DNA of 64,000 bases from Podocnemis expansa (taxonomy: Eukaryota; Chordata; Testudines; Podocnemididae): the NCBI GenBank assembly GCA_007922195.1, contig ML682028.1, forward strand, positions 18,754,366 through 18,818,365. Reading direction: 5' to 3'. The notes beneath the pieces were generated by a model, which saw only the letters and a list, made by a program, of their open reading frames with translations, had not been told where the DNA came from and did not search any database. The stretch's first letter is position 1. Every line of letters begins with the position of its first letter. Positions 23,101 through 32,285 of the stretch are shown here, one piece after another. The translations under genes and the position numbers were made by a program.

Positions 23101-26100
23101 GGGAAATGATGAATTCCCATGCCTAGAAATAAAATTCCCACTCTTTCCTCTTCTGTGCTTGTAATAAGTGAGAACAGGGACAGTCTCCACGCCAGTATTT
23201 GAATCCCAACACTGCAAAACTTTTCTCCATAATGTTAACATTGGTTGTAAATGTTACTTGCTTATGAGCAACTTCGGGTCTCGTTAATCTTCCTCGCCTT
23301 GGGGAATTCAGCATTCTACACAAATCAAAGCTCTGAAAAACGATGTAAGGGATCTTTTCCATATGATGATTTTCTCACCCTCTCCCCAAATAGCCCTAAA
23401 AAGCTGTTGGTATCATACGAATCAGATGTTTACAAAATACAGCACTTAAACGCCTTCCCCAAAGTTTTTCAGATAGAAATGCTGAAACTGTGACCCTCCT
23501 AGACTAGAGATCTTCAGAAGCATTTTCCTCCTGCCCCATGGAAGGGTTAAGCCTTTTTTTGGCCACCTGTGACCACCTGTGATTCTAACTGGGAAGGTCT
23601 GACTCACCCAACACCCAAATATTCTCTATCCATACTCCTATAGTTTGGATAACCAGAGTGAATCAAACGTCATCCAATATCTGTGACCAATCGCTGCTAC
23701 TTATCAGTGATGTTAAATATTCTATTCAGACCTAATTGTAATAGAAAACTGTGCTAATACTTTTGTCAAGCAGATTTTAAGAGGATTGGGGGTGGAAAAC
23801 CTTGCGTTTAGGAGTCATATCTTCAGTTTAAACTTACTTGAATTCATAGTCTAATTTAAAAATGTATCTGGCAGATGTAAAGCATTTAGCTACTATCTAT
23901 TGGAAGAAGATCACATGTATTTGCCTACATTACCAAATCAGCATGATTTATTTTACTCAGATTCAATAGTTCTAACAGAAGAACATTCTCTTCAAAAAGG
24001 AAAGTGCATCTTGCTGGCAGATTATATCAAATGTATTGCTTCTAAGTCAAGATTGCCACAGAGATAAATAACTGATTACTTAATGCTTGATTCCATGCAA
24101 CCAGCACCTAAAGACAATGAGGTAAGATCACGAGGTCCCTTCCAGCCCTATTATTTGATTTGATTTGATTTGAAAAGGAAGGACACAAATGCTTGTGTAA
24201 TATGCGCAAAAGGCTTGCACAAGGGATGACTTGAGCTTTTAATACAGGGTTCTAGTGGGCTTGCGCAGAGCCAATGCACTTCAATATTGGTTATAGTAAA
24301 TCCTTGCTTGGAAAGAAGTTACTCTGTAAAGTTGGGGGGAGACAAGGAAGGCATCTTTTTTAGAAGAGACTTATACTTCAAGTTTGTTTTCAGCCTTTGT
24401 TTGCTTATTTTTACTAAGAAAGAGTGTATTAATGTGACAGGAACAGGATTTTTCAGTTGCAGGCAAAAAACACCTGATCTTATTGCAGTTTTCCTTACCT
24501 GATTTGTCCGTGGAATCTTCAAATTCAACCAGGAATGAGTAGCCATTGTTCCAGATATAGAGACATGTGGATGGGTCATAGTGTATTTTCAGGGGCTTCA
24601 GGTGAGGGTCATAAACGCTGTCTCTCCACTGGATGTTGATTGGAGATTGTCGAGTGCCCCCAGGAACCGAAAGCTCGCTCTGCCAAAGTGGATGCACTAG
24701 AAACAGAACGGAGAATCACTCTCTAATCTGTTGTGCAGAATTTATGACAGAATATGTTAGATCAGGAGCCTCAAACTCAAATCACCATGAGGGCCGCGTG
24801 AGGACTAATACGTTAGCCTGAGGGCCGCACCACTGAAGTCTTTTAATGCAACGATATTGCAAGTAACAGTAACAATTGTGTCATCGCAGGCTGCATGAAA
24901 TAGCTTTAGGGGCCATGTGTTTAAGACCCCTGTGTTAGATCATTTTGGCAATAGAAAGTGCCATCAGTTGGTCTACAAGAAAATAAAAACAGTAAATTCC
25001 ATGTGTATGACTCAGATTTACCCAGGGAAGTGTAGTAACTTGTTTTATAGCTGTGGTCTCTTATACCAATTAAGCTATTCAAAGGAATTTTATTTTATCT
25101 GTCAGAGACTAAGTTCCTCCTCAGTTTTCAATAACCCATGGCTTTTGTTGTGAATGATTTAGTTAGGGTTGGTTCTGCTTTGAGCAGGGTGTTGAACTAG
25201 ATGGCCTCCTGAGGCCCCTTTCAACCCTAATCCATTATGATTCCATTTAACTTACATATAACCACACCACGACACCTCCTCTTTGCTCATGGATAGGCAC
25301 GGCAAGATTTGACTAATTGATAAATGTCAGTAAACATGAATTTCAGCTGACACGCTGAAGCGGACCAATACATAAATAAGTAAATCACTCAGTAATGGTC
25401 AGCATACCTGCAGAGATGAGTGCCCACCAGCTGTGCAGGGAGCCCTAGGCTTGCTGTTACGAGAGGCAGTGTGCAAGAACAAGGTGTACAGGATGTGCTG
25501 GCCCAGTGAAGGAAAGACCCCTGATCACGGATGCATGGGAGACGAGTTTAGACCTGCAGGCGAGGCCATCCTGTGGCTGAACAGTTCCCGCTGGGGACGG
25601 CTCCCACTCTGCGGCTGACAGGCGAGTGAGGGGGGCTGCTGACCCCCGACCCTTGCAGAAAGGAGATGAGGGGATGGCTGCAGTCCTGGCCTGCTGGAAC
25701 ATTGTCTCTCTCACACTCCCACCTCCCAGGACTGCACCTTGTATCGCCAAGGATCTCGTGTCACAGCCCTGCAGCCATCAGTCATGAGCATGGGTGTCGA
25801 TTCTCGGCAGGAACTGCTCAGCAGCAAGATGCCCTCATTAGTTGTGGCTCATCATTCACCTTACAGTCATAGCTAAGGTCTCTAGTCTGCTGGGACAGGA
25901 TGATTGAACCTTTCTCATGCTCTGCAACTCGGTGTCTTGTGCCCCTCTGCTGCATAACTCCCAGTAACCCCATGGTCAGCCATGCCCTAAACCTACCCCA
26001 CCCCCTGCAACTGTGAAAATAAAACCTAAAATGGTGGGTGGGATCCTTCAAAAACTGAAAAAGAATTCATCACAGAGACAAATGCAAGGCAAGAATATAC

Positions 26101-28220
26101 TTTGGAGGACTTCACACAAATAAGGAGTTTTCCCACCCACCTCCGTTTATGTTTACGTATGGCTGGTAATGACTCCTGTTAAACCCTCTAAAGCACCCAT
26201 CAGCAATATCTCTGAACTTGCAAGGTAAAAAGAGAGATCGTTATGCCTGCAAGGAGTCTCACTAGCAATGTCAGCGAGCTAACTAGGCAGATCAAGTTGC
26301 AAAATTGGGTCCTATGCATTTGCGCTCAACTTTTGGAGACTCGTATTCAAATTGTCTAAGGAAATGAGAATCAGGAGGCAAATAAAACCTTATGGATGTG
26401 GGAAGAAAGGGGGCCTACTAAATGACTAGAGGGCAGTGGTTCTCATAATCATGGACTACCAGAACTCTACGGACAAATTTCTGACGATCTACCAAACTGT
26501 CTGACAATTAGCCATAAAAATCTTAGCTGTGAGATGATCTCCATTGCTCTGTTAAAAAGAATTTGTACAATTTACCAGTCTCATTTTCTTTTATGTGAAA
26601 GGAAAGGCTAAATACCATAACAGACCATGCACCTAACAAGTGACTAAACTGGTTTCGCTCCAGCACCTGAACAAGAAGAAAACTTAATAAAGAGCCTGCT
26701 GAAGGCCACTGGTCCCCAGGAAGTTTGCAGTTCTGCAGCTCACTTTAAAGCCAGCCAGTGCCCAATCAGGACAGAGGCAATGAATGTATTTTTCTCCTCT
26801 ATTGGGGTTGGCAACACAAAAGATAAGAAGAGCCATTTTTAAAAACTTCAGTAACCAAGTGCTTTGAGAGCAGCAATGCATGTAGCTTCCTGGTCAGGGG
26901 AGCCGGGCCAGGGTGCCTGCTGCAGGATCCTCTGGGGGCGGAGGGACCCGGAGCCTGGAGCAGGCCACCCGCAGGGTCCCCCAGTGGTGGGGGTGGAGAG
27001 GCAGAGCCACTAGGAAAAAGACAAAGAGCCGCATGCAGCTCTGGAGCCGAAAGCTACAGACCACTTTCTTACATCATTAACATTGTAATCTGGAAAGTGT
27101 AATTAAAAAGCTGCAATAAATCTCATCCATTTTTATGCAACTTTTGAAGAGCAGGCAGTTGATCAAAAACCACAGAACTGCCCATGTGAATTTAAAATGA
27201 AACTGGGCCAGAAGAACTGGCGATAGCAAAAGAAGTTCTGCACTGATTTGGAAAGGCAAGAAATGATGTGACAGTTGTTACGTAGACAGGCTCTGGAGCT
27301 GCACGGCCGCAGTACAGCTGAAAACTGATTTCTGCTACCAATTACCCCTTGTGCCAGACTGGTCACGTGAAGCCCTGACTGCTAGGGCGTCTACATTAAC
27401 CCTACAGATGACCGGTCCATAGGGGCGGCCGGCTCAGTCTAGTCCAGCAAAACAAACCAGGAGCCCTGCGGCACTCTTCCAGACTCACAAATTTCAGTTC
27501 ATGCAATAAAGACATTTGCGAATCTTTAAAAGCGCCACAGGGCTTCTTGCTTGCCAAGCTTAAGTTTTCTTTTATAAAATGAACACGGAGGCCTGCGGCA
27601 CTTTTCAAGACTCACGAATTTCAGTTCATGCAATAAAGACATTTGCGAATCTTTAAAAGCGCTGCAAGGCTCCTTGCTTGCCAAGCTTACGTCTCCTTTC
27701 ACAAAACGAACACGGAGGCCTGCGGCACTTTTCAAGCCTCACAAACCGATTTATCGCACGAGCTCGGAACGGGCCTGAGCGGCTGGCGCCCCGTCCAAAG
27801 CACCTATTGAACGGTTGGAGGACGGGCATCTTTGCCCCTCAAAAGCGCCAAGGAGACGCCGGGCAGCGATCTGGGTCCTGCCAGCAGCGCAGGGGCTGGA
27901 CCGGGTGCCCTCGCGGGGTCCCGTCCGGTCTCTGGGACCCCGACACCTTGTGTAGGGAGAAGAAACCGAAGCACCCCACGCTGGGGGCCAGCAACACAAC
28001 TGGCAGCCCCTGGGGCACTGTCGGGGGCGGGACCGGCTCTTCCAGGGGCCCGGGGCCAGTCTCCGACGGGGGCGGACTCACGGGCGTCGCGGAGGCGGTA
28101 GGAGGCGCAGGCTTCCAGGCTGCAGGATCTCGCTCCCCGCGGGCCGGGGCCGCCCGGGCTGGGACCCGAACCCCGGCCCCGGCCCGCCGCCGCCCCGACC
28201 AGCCGCACCAGCCGCAGCAT
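10992..28220 (-). CDS. CA5A: CA5A, mitochondrial carbonic anhydrase VA, complete seven-exon gene
   Basis: Coding exons on the minus strand are 28220-28082, 24696-24499, 19937-19819, 18962-18867, 18736-18674, 13352-13197 and 11171-10992. They total 951 bases, for 316 residues and a stop. The enzyme hydrates CO2 to bicarbonate in the mitochondrial matrix, supplying bicarbonate-dependent enzymes such as pyruvate carboxylase and carbamoyl-phosphate synthetase. Residues 1-46 are rich in Arg, Gly and Ala with almost no acid, as expected for a targeting presequence. Zinc ligands are His129, His131 (QFHFHWG) and His154 (ELHLVHW). Glu141 and Thr234/Thr235 (SLTTPP) complete the active site. The proton-shuttle position holds Tyr99 (NNGYSF), the CA V-type replacement for His64 of CA II. 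Every intron is GT-AG and the phases join. Position beside SLC7A5 favours CA5A over CA5B. The C-terminal tail after RSSFR is slightly longer than in human. Confidence 0.96.
12075..12165 (-). mobile_element. PLE single arm in CA5A intron 6
   Basis: caaacaaggagtcccgtggc, gactaataaattgattta and gagctttcatgggagaaaat, then truncated before the CTGA part. Confidence 0.65.
13197..13352 (-). CDS. CA5A: CA5A coding exon 6
   Basis: 52 codons, residues 206-257. Contains [20 protein letters not shown] and [13 protein letters not shown], with Thr234/Thr235 corresponding to CA II Thr199/Thr200. The length equals the usual 156-base carbonic anhydrase exon. Introns on both sides hold mobile elements. Confidence 0.96.
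13980..14237. mobile_element. PLE foldback in CA5A intron 5
   Basis: Complete pair of inverted arms around 14036-14150, with the asymmetric tail ttgctgaactagactaacat on the right. Both cores are mutated (CTGACAA). Confidence 0.7.
14366..15153 (+). mobile_element. Possible solo LTR or LTR-retroelement end
   Basis: The block starts TGATGGCC, has a TTTAAAA-type box near 14609 and an AATAAA at about 15112, and ends ...CTTCA just before TTTCTGGG. This resembles an LTR with U3, R and U5. No second copy occurs in the window, so it cannot be confirmed, and no gag/pol reading frame is present. It could be another repeat class. Confidence 0.35.
15170..15700. repeat. GC-rich minisatellite inside CA5A intron 5
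   Basis: The motif ggctcccgagccgctcccg recurs near 15190, 15255, 15390 and 15590, and gaaccccttctgccttcc is duplicated near 15640 and 15670. The block is CpG-rich within AT-rich intron. A frame of 253 codons is open across it but encodes only Pro/Ala/Ser low complexity. Confidence 0.7.
15701..16360 (+). other. C-rich tract with polyadenylation-like signal
   Basis: C- and T-rich DNA continues from the minisatellite, with AATAAAG near 16143 and short C runs. It may be the remaining part of a retroelement with the LTR-like block upstream. No protein domain was recognised. Confidence 0.3.
17240..18095 (-). mobile_element. CR1/L3-type LINE fragment
   Basis: Long antisense match to the CR1 type: catggctcttctccaattta, cttgaaatgtgggcaccagc, ccttgttcctggatgcac, gtgagcttatcagcgatga. 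Frames are broken. It lies within CA5A intron 5. Confidence 0.7.
18674..18736 (-). CDS. CA5A: CA5A coding exon 5
   Basis: 21 codons, residues 185-205, [20 protein letters not shown] then K, in phase 0 at both ends. The acceptor is atgcag and the donor GTAATA. Confidence 0.93.
18867..18962 (-). CDS. CA5A: CA5A coding exon 4 (third zinc ligand)
   Basis: 32 codons, residues 153-184, [10 protein letters not shown]... to [10 protein letters not shown]. His154 is the third zinc ligand. The acceptor is tttcag and the donor GTAAAC. The intron to exon 5 is only 130 bases. Confidence 0.95.
19390..19680 (+). mobile_element. CR1 pol C-terminus and 3' end fragment
   Basis: The plus frame reads [20 protein letters not shown], the C-terminal part of CR1 reverse transcriptase ORF2. 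A CR1 3' end follows (actagatgacctcacaaggt). About 480 bases upstream of CA5A exon 4, in intron 3. Confidence 0.8.
19819..19937 (-). CDS. CA5A: CA5A coding exon 3 (two zinc ligands)
   Basis: 119 bases, residues 113-152. It contains [18 protein letters not shown] with zinc ligands His129 and His131, then GSEHTVD with Glu141. A pyrimidine tract and CAG precede it, and the donor is GTATGG. It ends in phase 0. Confidence 0.96.
20690..20845. mobile_element. Palindromic MITE-like element
   Basis: Inverted words around tactcatgtgaataaagtta and the arm acatgaacc...gtgagtaa form a diverged foldback. The same family is seen at 63779-63910. Confidence 0.45.
21078..21696. mobile_element. hAT-type non-autonomous element
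   Basis: The left end ctgtggagtttctcaactgg and right end ggctgagaaacactg are diverged inverted termini of the cagtggttctcaacc type. There is no coding sequence inside. It directly abuts the next hAT element. Confidence 0.55.
21705..22030. mobile_element. hAT MITE containing a PLE insertion
   Basis: Perfect-looking termini cagtggttctcaacc and ggttgagaaccactg are flanked by tgttagtc (21697-21704) and tgttagtg (22031-22038), an 8-bp duplication with one mismatch. A PLE arm interrupts it at about 21868-21999. Confidence 0.85.
21868..21999 (+). mobile_element. PLE arm nested in a hAT MITE
   Basis: gcatccgacaaagtgggatt, gttagtctttaagtgccaca and aacagggctgcccctttgga. The core is mutated (CCGACAA, GAAC). 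It is therefore younger than the surrounding hAT. Confidence 0.75.
22040..24110. other. CA5A: CA5A intron 2, nothing recognised
   Basis: No conserved frame, RNA gene or clear repeat was found between the hAT element and the CR1 tail. Confidence 0.55.
24118..24175 (+). mobile_element. CR1 3' end with (TTTGA)n tail
   Basis: gatcacgaggtcccttccag then four TTTGA-type repeats, the terminal microsatellite of a severely truncated CR1. Confidence 0.8.
24499..24696 (-). CDS. CA5A: CA5A coding exon 2
   Basis: Residues 47-112 plus a split codon. It carries the family signature [18 protein letters not shown] and ends in STDKS. The acceptor is ttctag and the donor GTAAGG. It includes Tyr99 at the CA II His64 position. 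Confidence 0.96.
24763..24932 (+). mobile_element. 170-bp hAT-type MITE with perfect 8-bp TSD
   Basis: Ends are caggagcctcaaactcaaat and tttaagacccctg. It is flanked by identical tgttagat at 24755-24762 and 24933-24940. Same family and length as 2921-3090. It lies only 66 bases upstream of CA5A exon 2, beyond the branch-point region. Confidence 0.92.
25150..25248 (+). mobile_element. CR1 3' end fragment
   Basis: gagcagggtgttgaactaga, ggcctcctgaggcccctttc and ccattatgattcc: a sense CR1 3' terminus in CA5A intron 1. Confidence 0.85.
26434..27066. mobile_element. hAT-type non-autonomous element
   Basis: Starts cagtggttctcataatc and ends gagccgcatgcagctctgga ... gaccact. The right half shares the gccgcatgcagctc word with the element at 39192. 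No duplication could be read. Confidence 0.5.
27425..27765. repeat. Tandemly duplicated diverged PLE segment
   Basis: A ~125-base unit, starting at gcctgcggcacttt-type words, occurs at about 27468 and 27594 and starts again at 27721. Each unit contains atttcagttcatgcaataaa and aatctttaaaagcg. It derives from the PLE arm but lacks the hammerhead-like part. It ends about 320 bases from CA5A exon 1. Confidence 0.7.
28082..28220 (-). CDS. CA5A: CA5A coding exon 1 (presequence)
   Basis: 46 codons plus one base, from the ATG at 28220-28218 to the donor GTGAGT at 28081-28076. It encodes MLRLVRLVG... to RDA and carries the presumed mitochondrial targeting peptide. The last base C joins TG of exon 2 to give Leu47, restoring the conserved LHPLW. 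The exon lies inside a CpG island. Confidence 0.88.
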
Positions 28221-28269
28221 CGCCGCGCCCGCCCCGTCCGGCCGCGCCCACCGTTCTACGTCCGCCCCG

Positions 28270-28520
28270 TCCGTCTGTATGGCTCAAGCTAGCCCCGCCC
28301 CTCCGGCCCCGCCCACCGTTCTGGCTCCGCCCACAGTTCTATGTCCGCCCCGCCGTCAGTATGGCCCCAGCTAGCCCCGCCCACCGCTGTAGCCCCGCCC
28401 CCTGCCGCGCCGCCGTTCTAGCGCTCCCGCCCGTCTGTATGCTCCCGACTAGCCACGCCCACCCGCCGCTCTAGCCCCGCCCCACGCGCCTGTGTGGCCC
28501 ATGTTAGCCCCGCCCACCCG
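28270..28520. repeat. GC-box minisatellite upstream of CA5A
   Basis: The block gtatggc...gctagccccgcccacc recurs near 28277, 28359, 28437 and 28491, with a period of about 80 bases in the first three. It carries at least ten CCCCGCCC/CCACGCCC motifs of Sp1/KLF type. Confidence 0.75.
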
Positions 28521-28620
28521 CCGGCTTGGCCCCGCCCCGCCGCGCGCGCCTGAGGGGAGCCGTTGGATGCTGGCGCGTGGGCAGGCTGTGTCCTCCTGTC
28601 TGCCTGGCCCTGGCCTCCAG

Positions 28621-28643
28621 CGTCTGTCTGTCTGTCTGTCTGT
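28621..28643 (+). repeat. (TCTG)n microsatellite
   Basis: Five TCTG/GTCT tetranucleotide repeats in an otherwise GC-rich flank. Confidence 0.85.
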
Positions 28644-28687
28644 GCCCGCCCTTCCGCCTTCCTGCCAGCTGTGCCCAGGGGTCAAAG

Positions 28688-28874
28688 CGGGGGTCTCAAA
28701 CATGCGGCCCGCGGGCCAGACGTGGCCCCTACCGCTGTTTCCCGCCGCCCCGATGATGCTGTTCTTAGCGGTATTTGCGATATGGCTGCATGGAAAGGTT
28801 TCAGGGGTGCGGCCCTTGGGCTAACGTACTAGTCCTCATGCGGCCCTCGTGGTGGTTTGAGTTTGAGACCCCTG
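28688..28874 (-). mobile_element. hAT-type MITE, inverted copy of the 2921 family
   Basis: Reads gggggtctcaaacatg at the left and gtttgagacccctg at the right, with gggctaacgtactagtcctc inside. Its flanks ggtcaaag and ggttaaag resemble an 8-bp duplication with one change, depending on where the end is placed. Confidence 0.7.
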
Positions 28875-28879
28875 GTTAA

Positions 28880-29340
28880 AGTACGCTGGAATGTCGTTCG
28901 GGGGCCCGCTCTTGGAGGGACGCAGCGCTCCGGGGCCCAGCGTTGAAAAAGAGCAGGAGCGGAAAGCAGCGTTTGGCTTCCGTTTTCTATTTTAGGGGCC
29001 CCCAGGCTGCACGACTGAAAACCGCAGGCCCCGCAGCGGCGTTCCCCGGCGTGGCAGCCGGCAGGGGAGAGCGGAGGGGTGCCCCGGTTCCCCTCACGTG
29101 CGCAGGCTGCGCTTACAGGCAGAAGGAGGCGTCTCTTCATTGACTCCCAGCCCAGCACGCAGCTGATGGTAAGTGCTGGGGGGGCATTGGGGGCAGGGAA
29201 TGGATTTTGTGGGTGGATCTCAGGGTTGGGTATTGGGATGGGGGTGGATTTTGGGGACAAGGGAATGGATATTGGGGGCAGTAGCTGGGGTGCAGGAGGG
29301 GGGCCTGGAGATACGAGATGGGGCCCACCCATTCAGGAGG
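28880..29340 (+). repeat. Dispersed repeat, copy A
   Basis: Contains ccgttttctattttaggggc, caggggagagcggaggggtg and a G-rich tail with attttgggga words. The reverse complement of the same order is at 42475-42955. I cannot assign its class. Confidence 0.55.
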
Positions 29341-29494
29341 GGCGCCCACCCGATTAGCAGGGTTCAAAGGCCCACCATATTATACTTTAATCCCTGCCCC
29401 CATCCCGCCCAGCCTGAACCTTGTGTGTTCCTGGCCCTTTAACTGTCTGTCCCTCTGTCTCTCCTGCTGTCCGGGAGGCTTTTAAAGATGAAGC

Positions 29495-29862
29495 CACTTA
29501 GCAATCAAAGGAGCTGCTCTGGGAGAAAATCCACCATCATCAGATGGGTTCCCCCCTCTGTCAAGCATCTGACAAAGGAGGATTTTCTCCCATGAAAGTC
29601 CATGAGATAAATATATTTGTTAGGCTTTACGAGCACCACCAGACTCCTTGTCTCTTTTAATGGGAGCAAAATAACACATCCCTCCATTTATCTTCCCCCC
29701 CATTCTGTAAGTGCCCCCCTTTCAAGTGTCTGAGAAGTGGAATTTTCTCCCGTCAAAGCTCATGGCATAGAAAAGTTCATGAGTCTTTAAAAGTGCCACC
29801 AGGCTCCTTGCATGTTTTGCTAGACTAGACTGACATGGCTGCCCATCTGGAACGTCTCCTAC
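29495..29862. mobile_element. Two adjacent PLE units
   Basis: Unit 29495-29690 is a foldback with mutated cores (CTGACAA). Unit 29715-29862 is a single plus arm ending gactgacatggctgcccat. Confidence 0.65.
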
Positions 29863-29879
29863 CACCTGACTCTGAAACA

Positions 29880-31015
29880 GCAGGTTTGCACCTGGCCGCA
29901 TCATCCCTCCATATCACAGGGTTGTGGCAGGCCGTGTCCCGCTGCAGCATCATCCCCATGTAACACAACGACAGTTGAAATGCTGCCCTGCTGTAAAATC
30001 AGCATGTTGCAAGATGAGAGAAAGTCTGGACCGTCTTTGCCCTGGAGCCCAAGACGTGTGTGGCCAGACAGGGTTGTTTTAATCACCATGTAGACATACC
30101 CCATAGGGACATTTTGCTCTGTCACAGTGTTAGGGCCAGCTCAAGGGGCTTTGGTGCCCCAAGCTGGCTTTCAATTTTGTGCCCCCCCAATGGCGTGGGG
30201 GGGGGCCCTGGGGGGGTGCAACCCGGCCTCCGCTCCAGGCCAGCTTGCCCCGCCCCAAGGGTGGGGAACATGTGGCCCATGGGCAGAGCTGGCAGCTCAG
30301 AGGCCAGGCTCTGCTCCCTCACCCTTCCCCTGGACCGGCTGTTCCTCCCGAGGGACAGTGTGGCTGACCCAGAGGCTGGGCGAGAGAGCAGAGCCTGCCC
30401 CACTGGCTGGCCCGCTCCGCCCCTGGGGGAGATTGACTGGTTTGGGAAGTGGGGGGATTTGGCTTTTGGGCCGGGCCGCCCTGCCCTTGGTGCAGCACCA
30501 TGACCACCCTTACATAAATGACGCTCCGAGCTAGGGTCTCTTGCTTATTATCGGTCGAGCTGGCCCTGCTGCACCGTTCTCCGGCTTTTGCAGGGATGAA
30601 CATTGAGTCTTTCTGCTGAAACTGACTCATCCCCAGACCTGGAAGGTTCTATGCTAGGAACCAACTCAAAAATTCTCCAGCAGAAAGTCAAGAAATGAAG
30701 GAACTGAGGCAATTTCTCAAGTAACCTGGTCCCAGGCTATTGGTGGGATCATTGTCTGTGCACCCAGAAGCAAAGAAATTACCCATGGACAAGATAGGGC
30801 TGAGGGGTGATGTGTTTAAAATGCCCCACTTCCCTCTGCTTAGATGACAGGAAGCAACATTCTGCTCCAGATTTCGCTTCAGGATTCAGCAAAAATGGTG
30901 AATCGATCTCTGGAAAGAGGCATTCAAAATACCAAACTTGTCAAACCAGTAGCTGTTGGACTGCGTTTCTGAACATTCCTGTGGGGTGTGACTTCTCTAT
31001 TAGTCCTAAACTGAC
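29880..31015. other. Intergenic, one possible repeat at 30125-30535
   Basis: A C/G-rich stretch starting gttagggccagctcaag and running to about 30535 may be a MITE, but its ends were not resolved. No gene was recognised. Confidence 0.35.
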
Positions 31016-31017
31016 TA

Positions 31018-31092
31018 TTTGTTAGTCTTTAAAAGTACCTCAGGACTCCTTATGTGTTTTGCTGATGAACACGGCTACCCCTTTGGAACTTG
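31018..31092 (+). mobile_element. PLE tail fragment
   Basis: tttgttagtctttaaaagta, ctcaggactccttatgtgtt and cccctttggaactt. Only the last ~75 bases of the arm are present. Confidence 0.7.
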
Positions 31093-31769
31093 TCTGTTAG
31101 TATTTGCATGTGCAAATCTGACACAGTGGCCTAAATTGATTTTTACTGGGGTGTGGGGGCATTAATGCACTGCAAACAGTACATAATAATGAGAACGACA
31201 AAATTTTATTTTGCCACAAGATTTTTAATTTTATATCCCACTTAGGAATGCGAACTGCTCAAGCAAGCAAAATTATAGCTTTAAAAAATCCTTTGATGTC
31301 TATTGATTGGGGGGGATGAGGTTAACCTTCTTTTGTAGCCTGGGGCATGAGTTACTTGTTGGTGGATTTCCTATACTTTTAAGTCTTCAAACCATGATTT
31401 GAGGAGTTTAATAACTCATTCATAGGTTAGAGGTTTATTACAGGAGTGGGTGGGTCAGGTTCTGTGGCCTGCATCTTGCAGGAGATGAGACTACAGAATC
31501 CTATCTTCTGCCCTTAGACTCCGTGAGTAATTACCAGTCATGTCTATGGATGGTACATAAGCCGTATATGTATGGTATATATAGGCTAGGAAGCGGCATT
31601 ATTCTGCCATCAGCTGTGCCCTTGCAACTCTATCTGCTTGATGATATGAGTGCTGCAGATTGGAAGTTGGCTCCAGATGTGTTGTTTTAATTACCTGTCA
31701 ATTGACTTAGCAGCTTTATTCTAATTTAAATAAAGGAGGCACAAAATGCAACAGAATGACTCAATAAGG

Positions 31770-32285
31770 AGAAATTTAAAAACTGGGATTGGTCATCTTA
31801 AAAAAAGAGATGACTAGGAAGATATGATAGAGGTCTATAAAATCATGAATGGAGTGGGGAAGGTGAACAGGGAAGCATTACTTACCTTCTCTCATAACAC
31901 AAGAATTAGGTGTCACCCAATGAAATTAATAGGCAGCAAAGTTTAAAACAAACAAACAAACAAAAAGAAGTACTTCTTCACACAGTGCACAGTCAGCCTG
32001 TGGAACTCATTGTCCAGGGCCAAAAGTGCAACTGGATTCAGGAAAGAATTAGATAAGTCCATGGAGGCTAGGTCCATGACTAGCCATTAGGCAAGATGTT
32101 CAGAGATGCAATGCCAGGCTCTGTGTGTTGCTGACTGCCAGAAGCTGGGACTGGAGGATTGAATAATTGCCCTGTTCTATTCGTTCCCTCTGAAGCATCT
32201 GGTACCAGCCACTGTTGGAAGACAGGATAATGGGCTACATGGTCTATTGCTCTGACCCAGCCTGGCAATAATATTCCTGCAGGGC
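31770..32285 (+). mobile_element. CR1 LINE 3' region
   Basis: gatatgatagaggtctataa, aagtacttcttcacacagtg, cagcctgtggaactcattg and gacaggataatgggctacat: about 500 bases of sense CR1 3' sequence without an open frame. Confidence 0.88.

Larger units (their letters stand above)
27760..28560 (-). promoter_or_regulatory. CA5A: CA5A CpG island promoter
   Basis: CpG-rich DNA surrounds CA5A exon 1 and extends about 340 bases upstream. No TATA box was recognised. The upstream half is packed with GC boxes (see the GC-box repeat). Confidence 0.75.
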
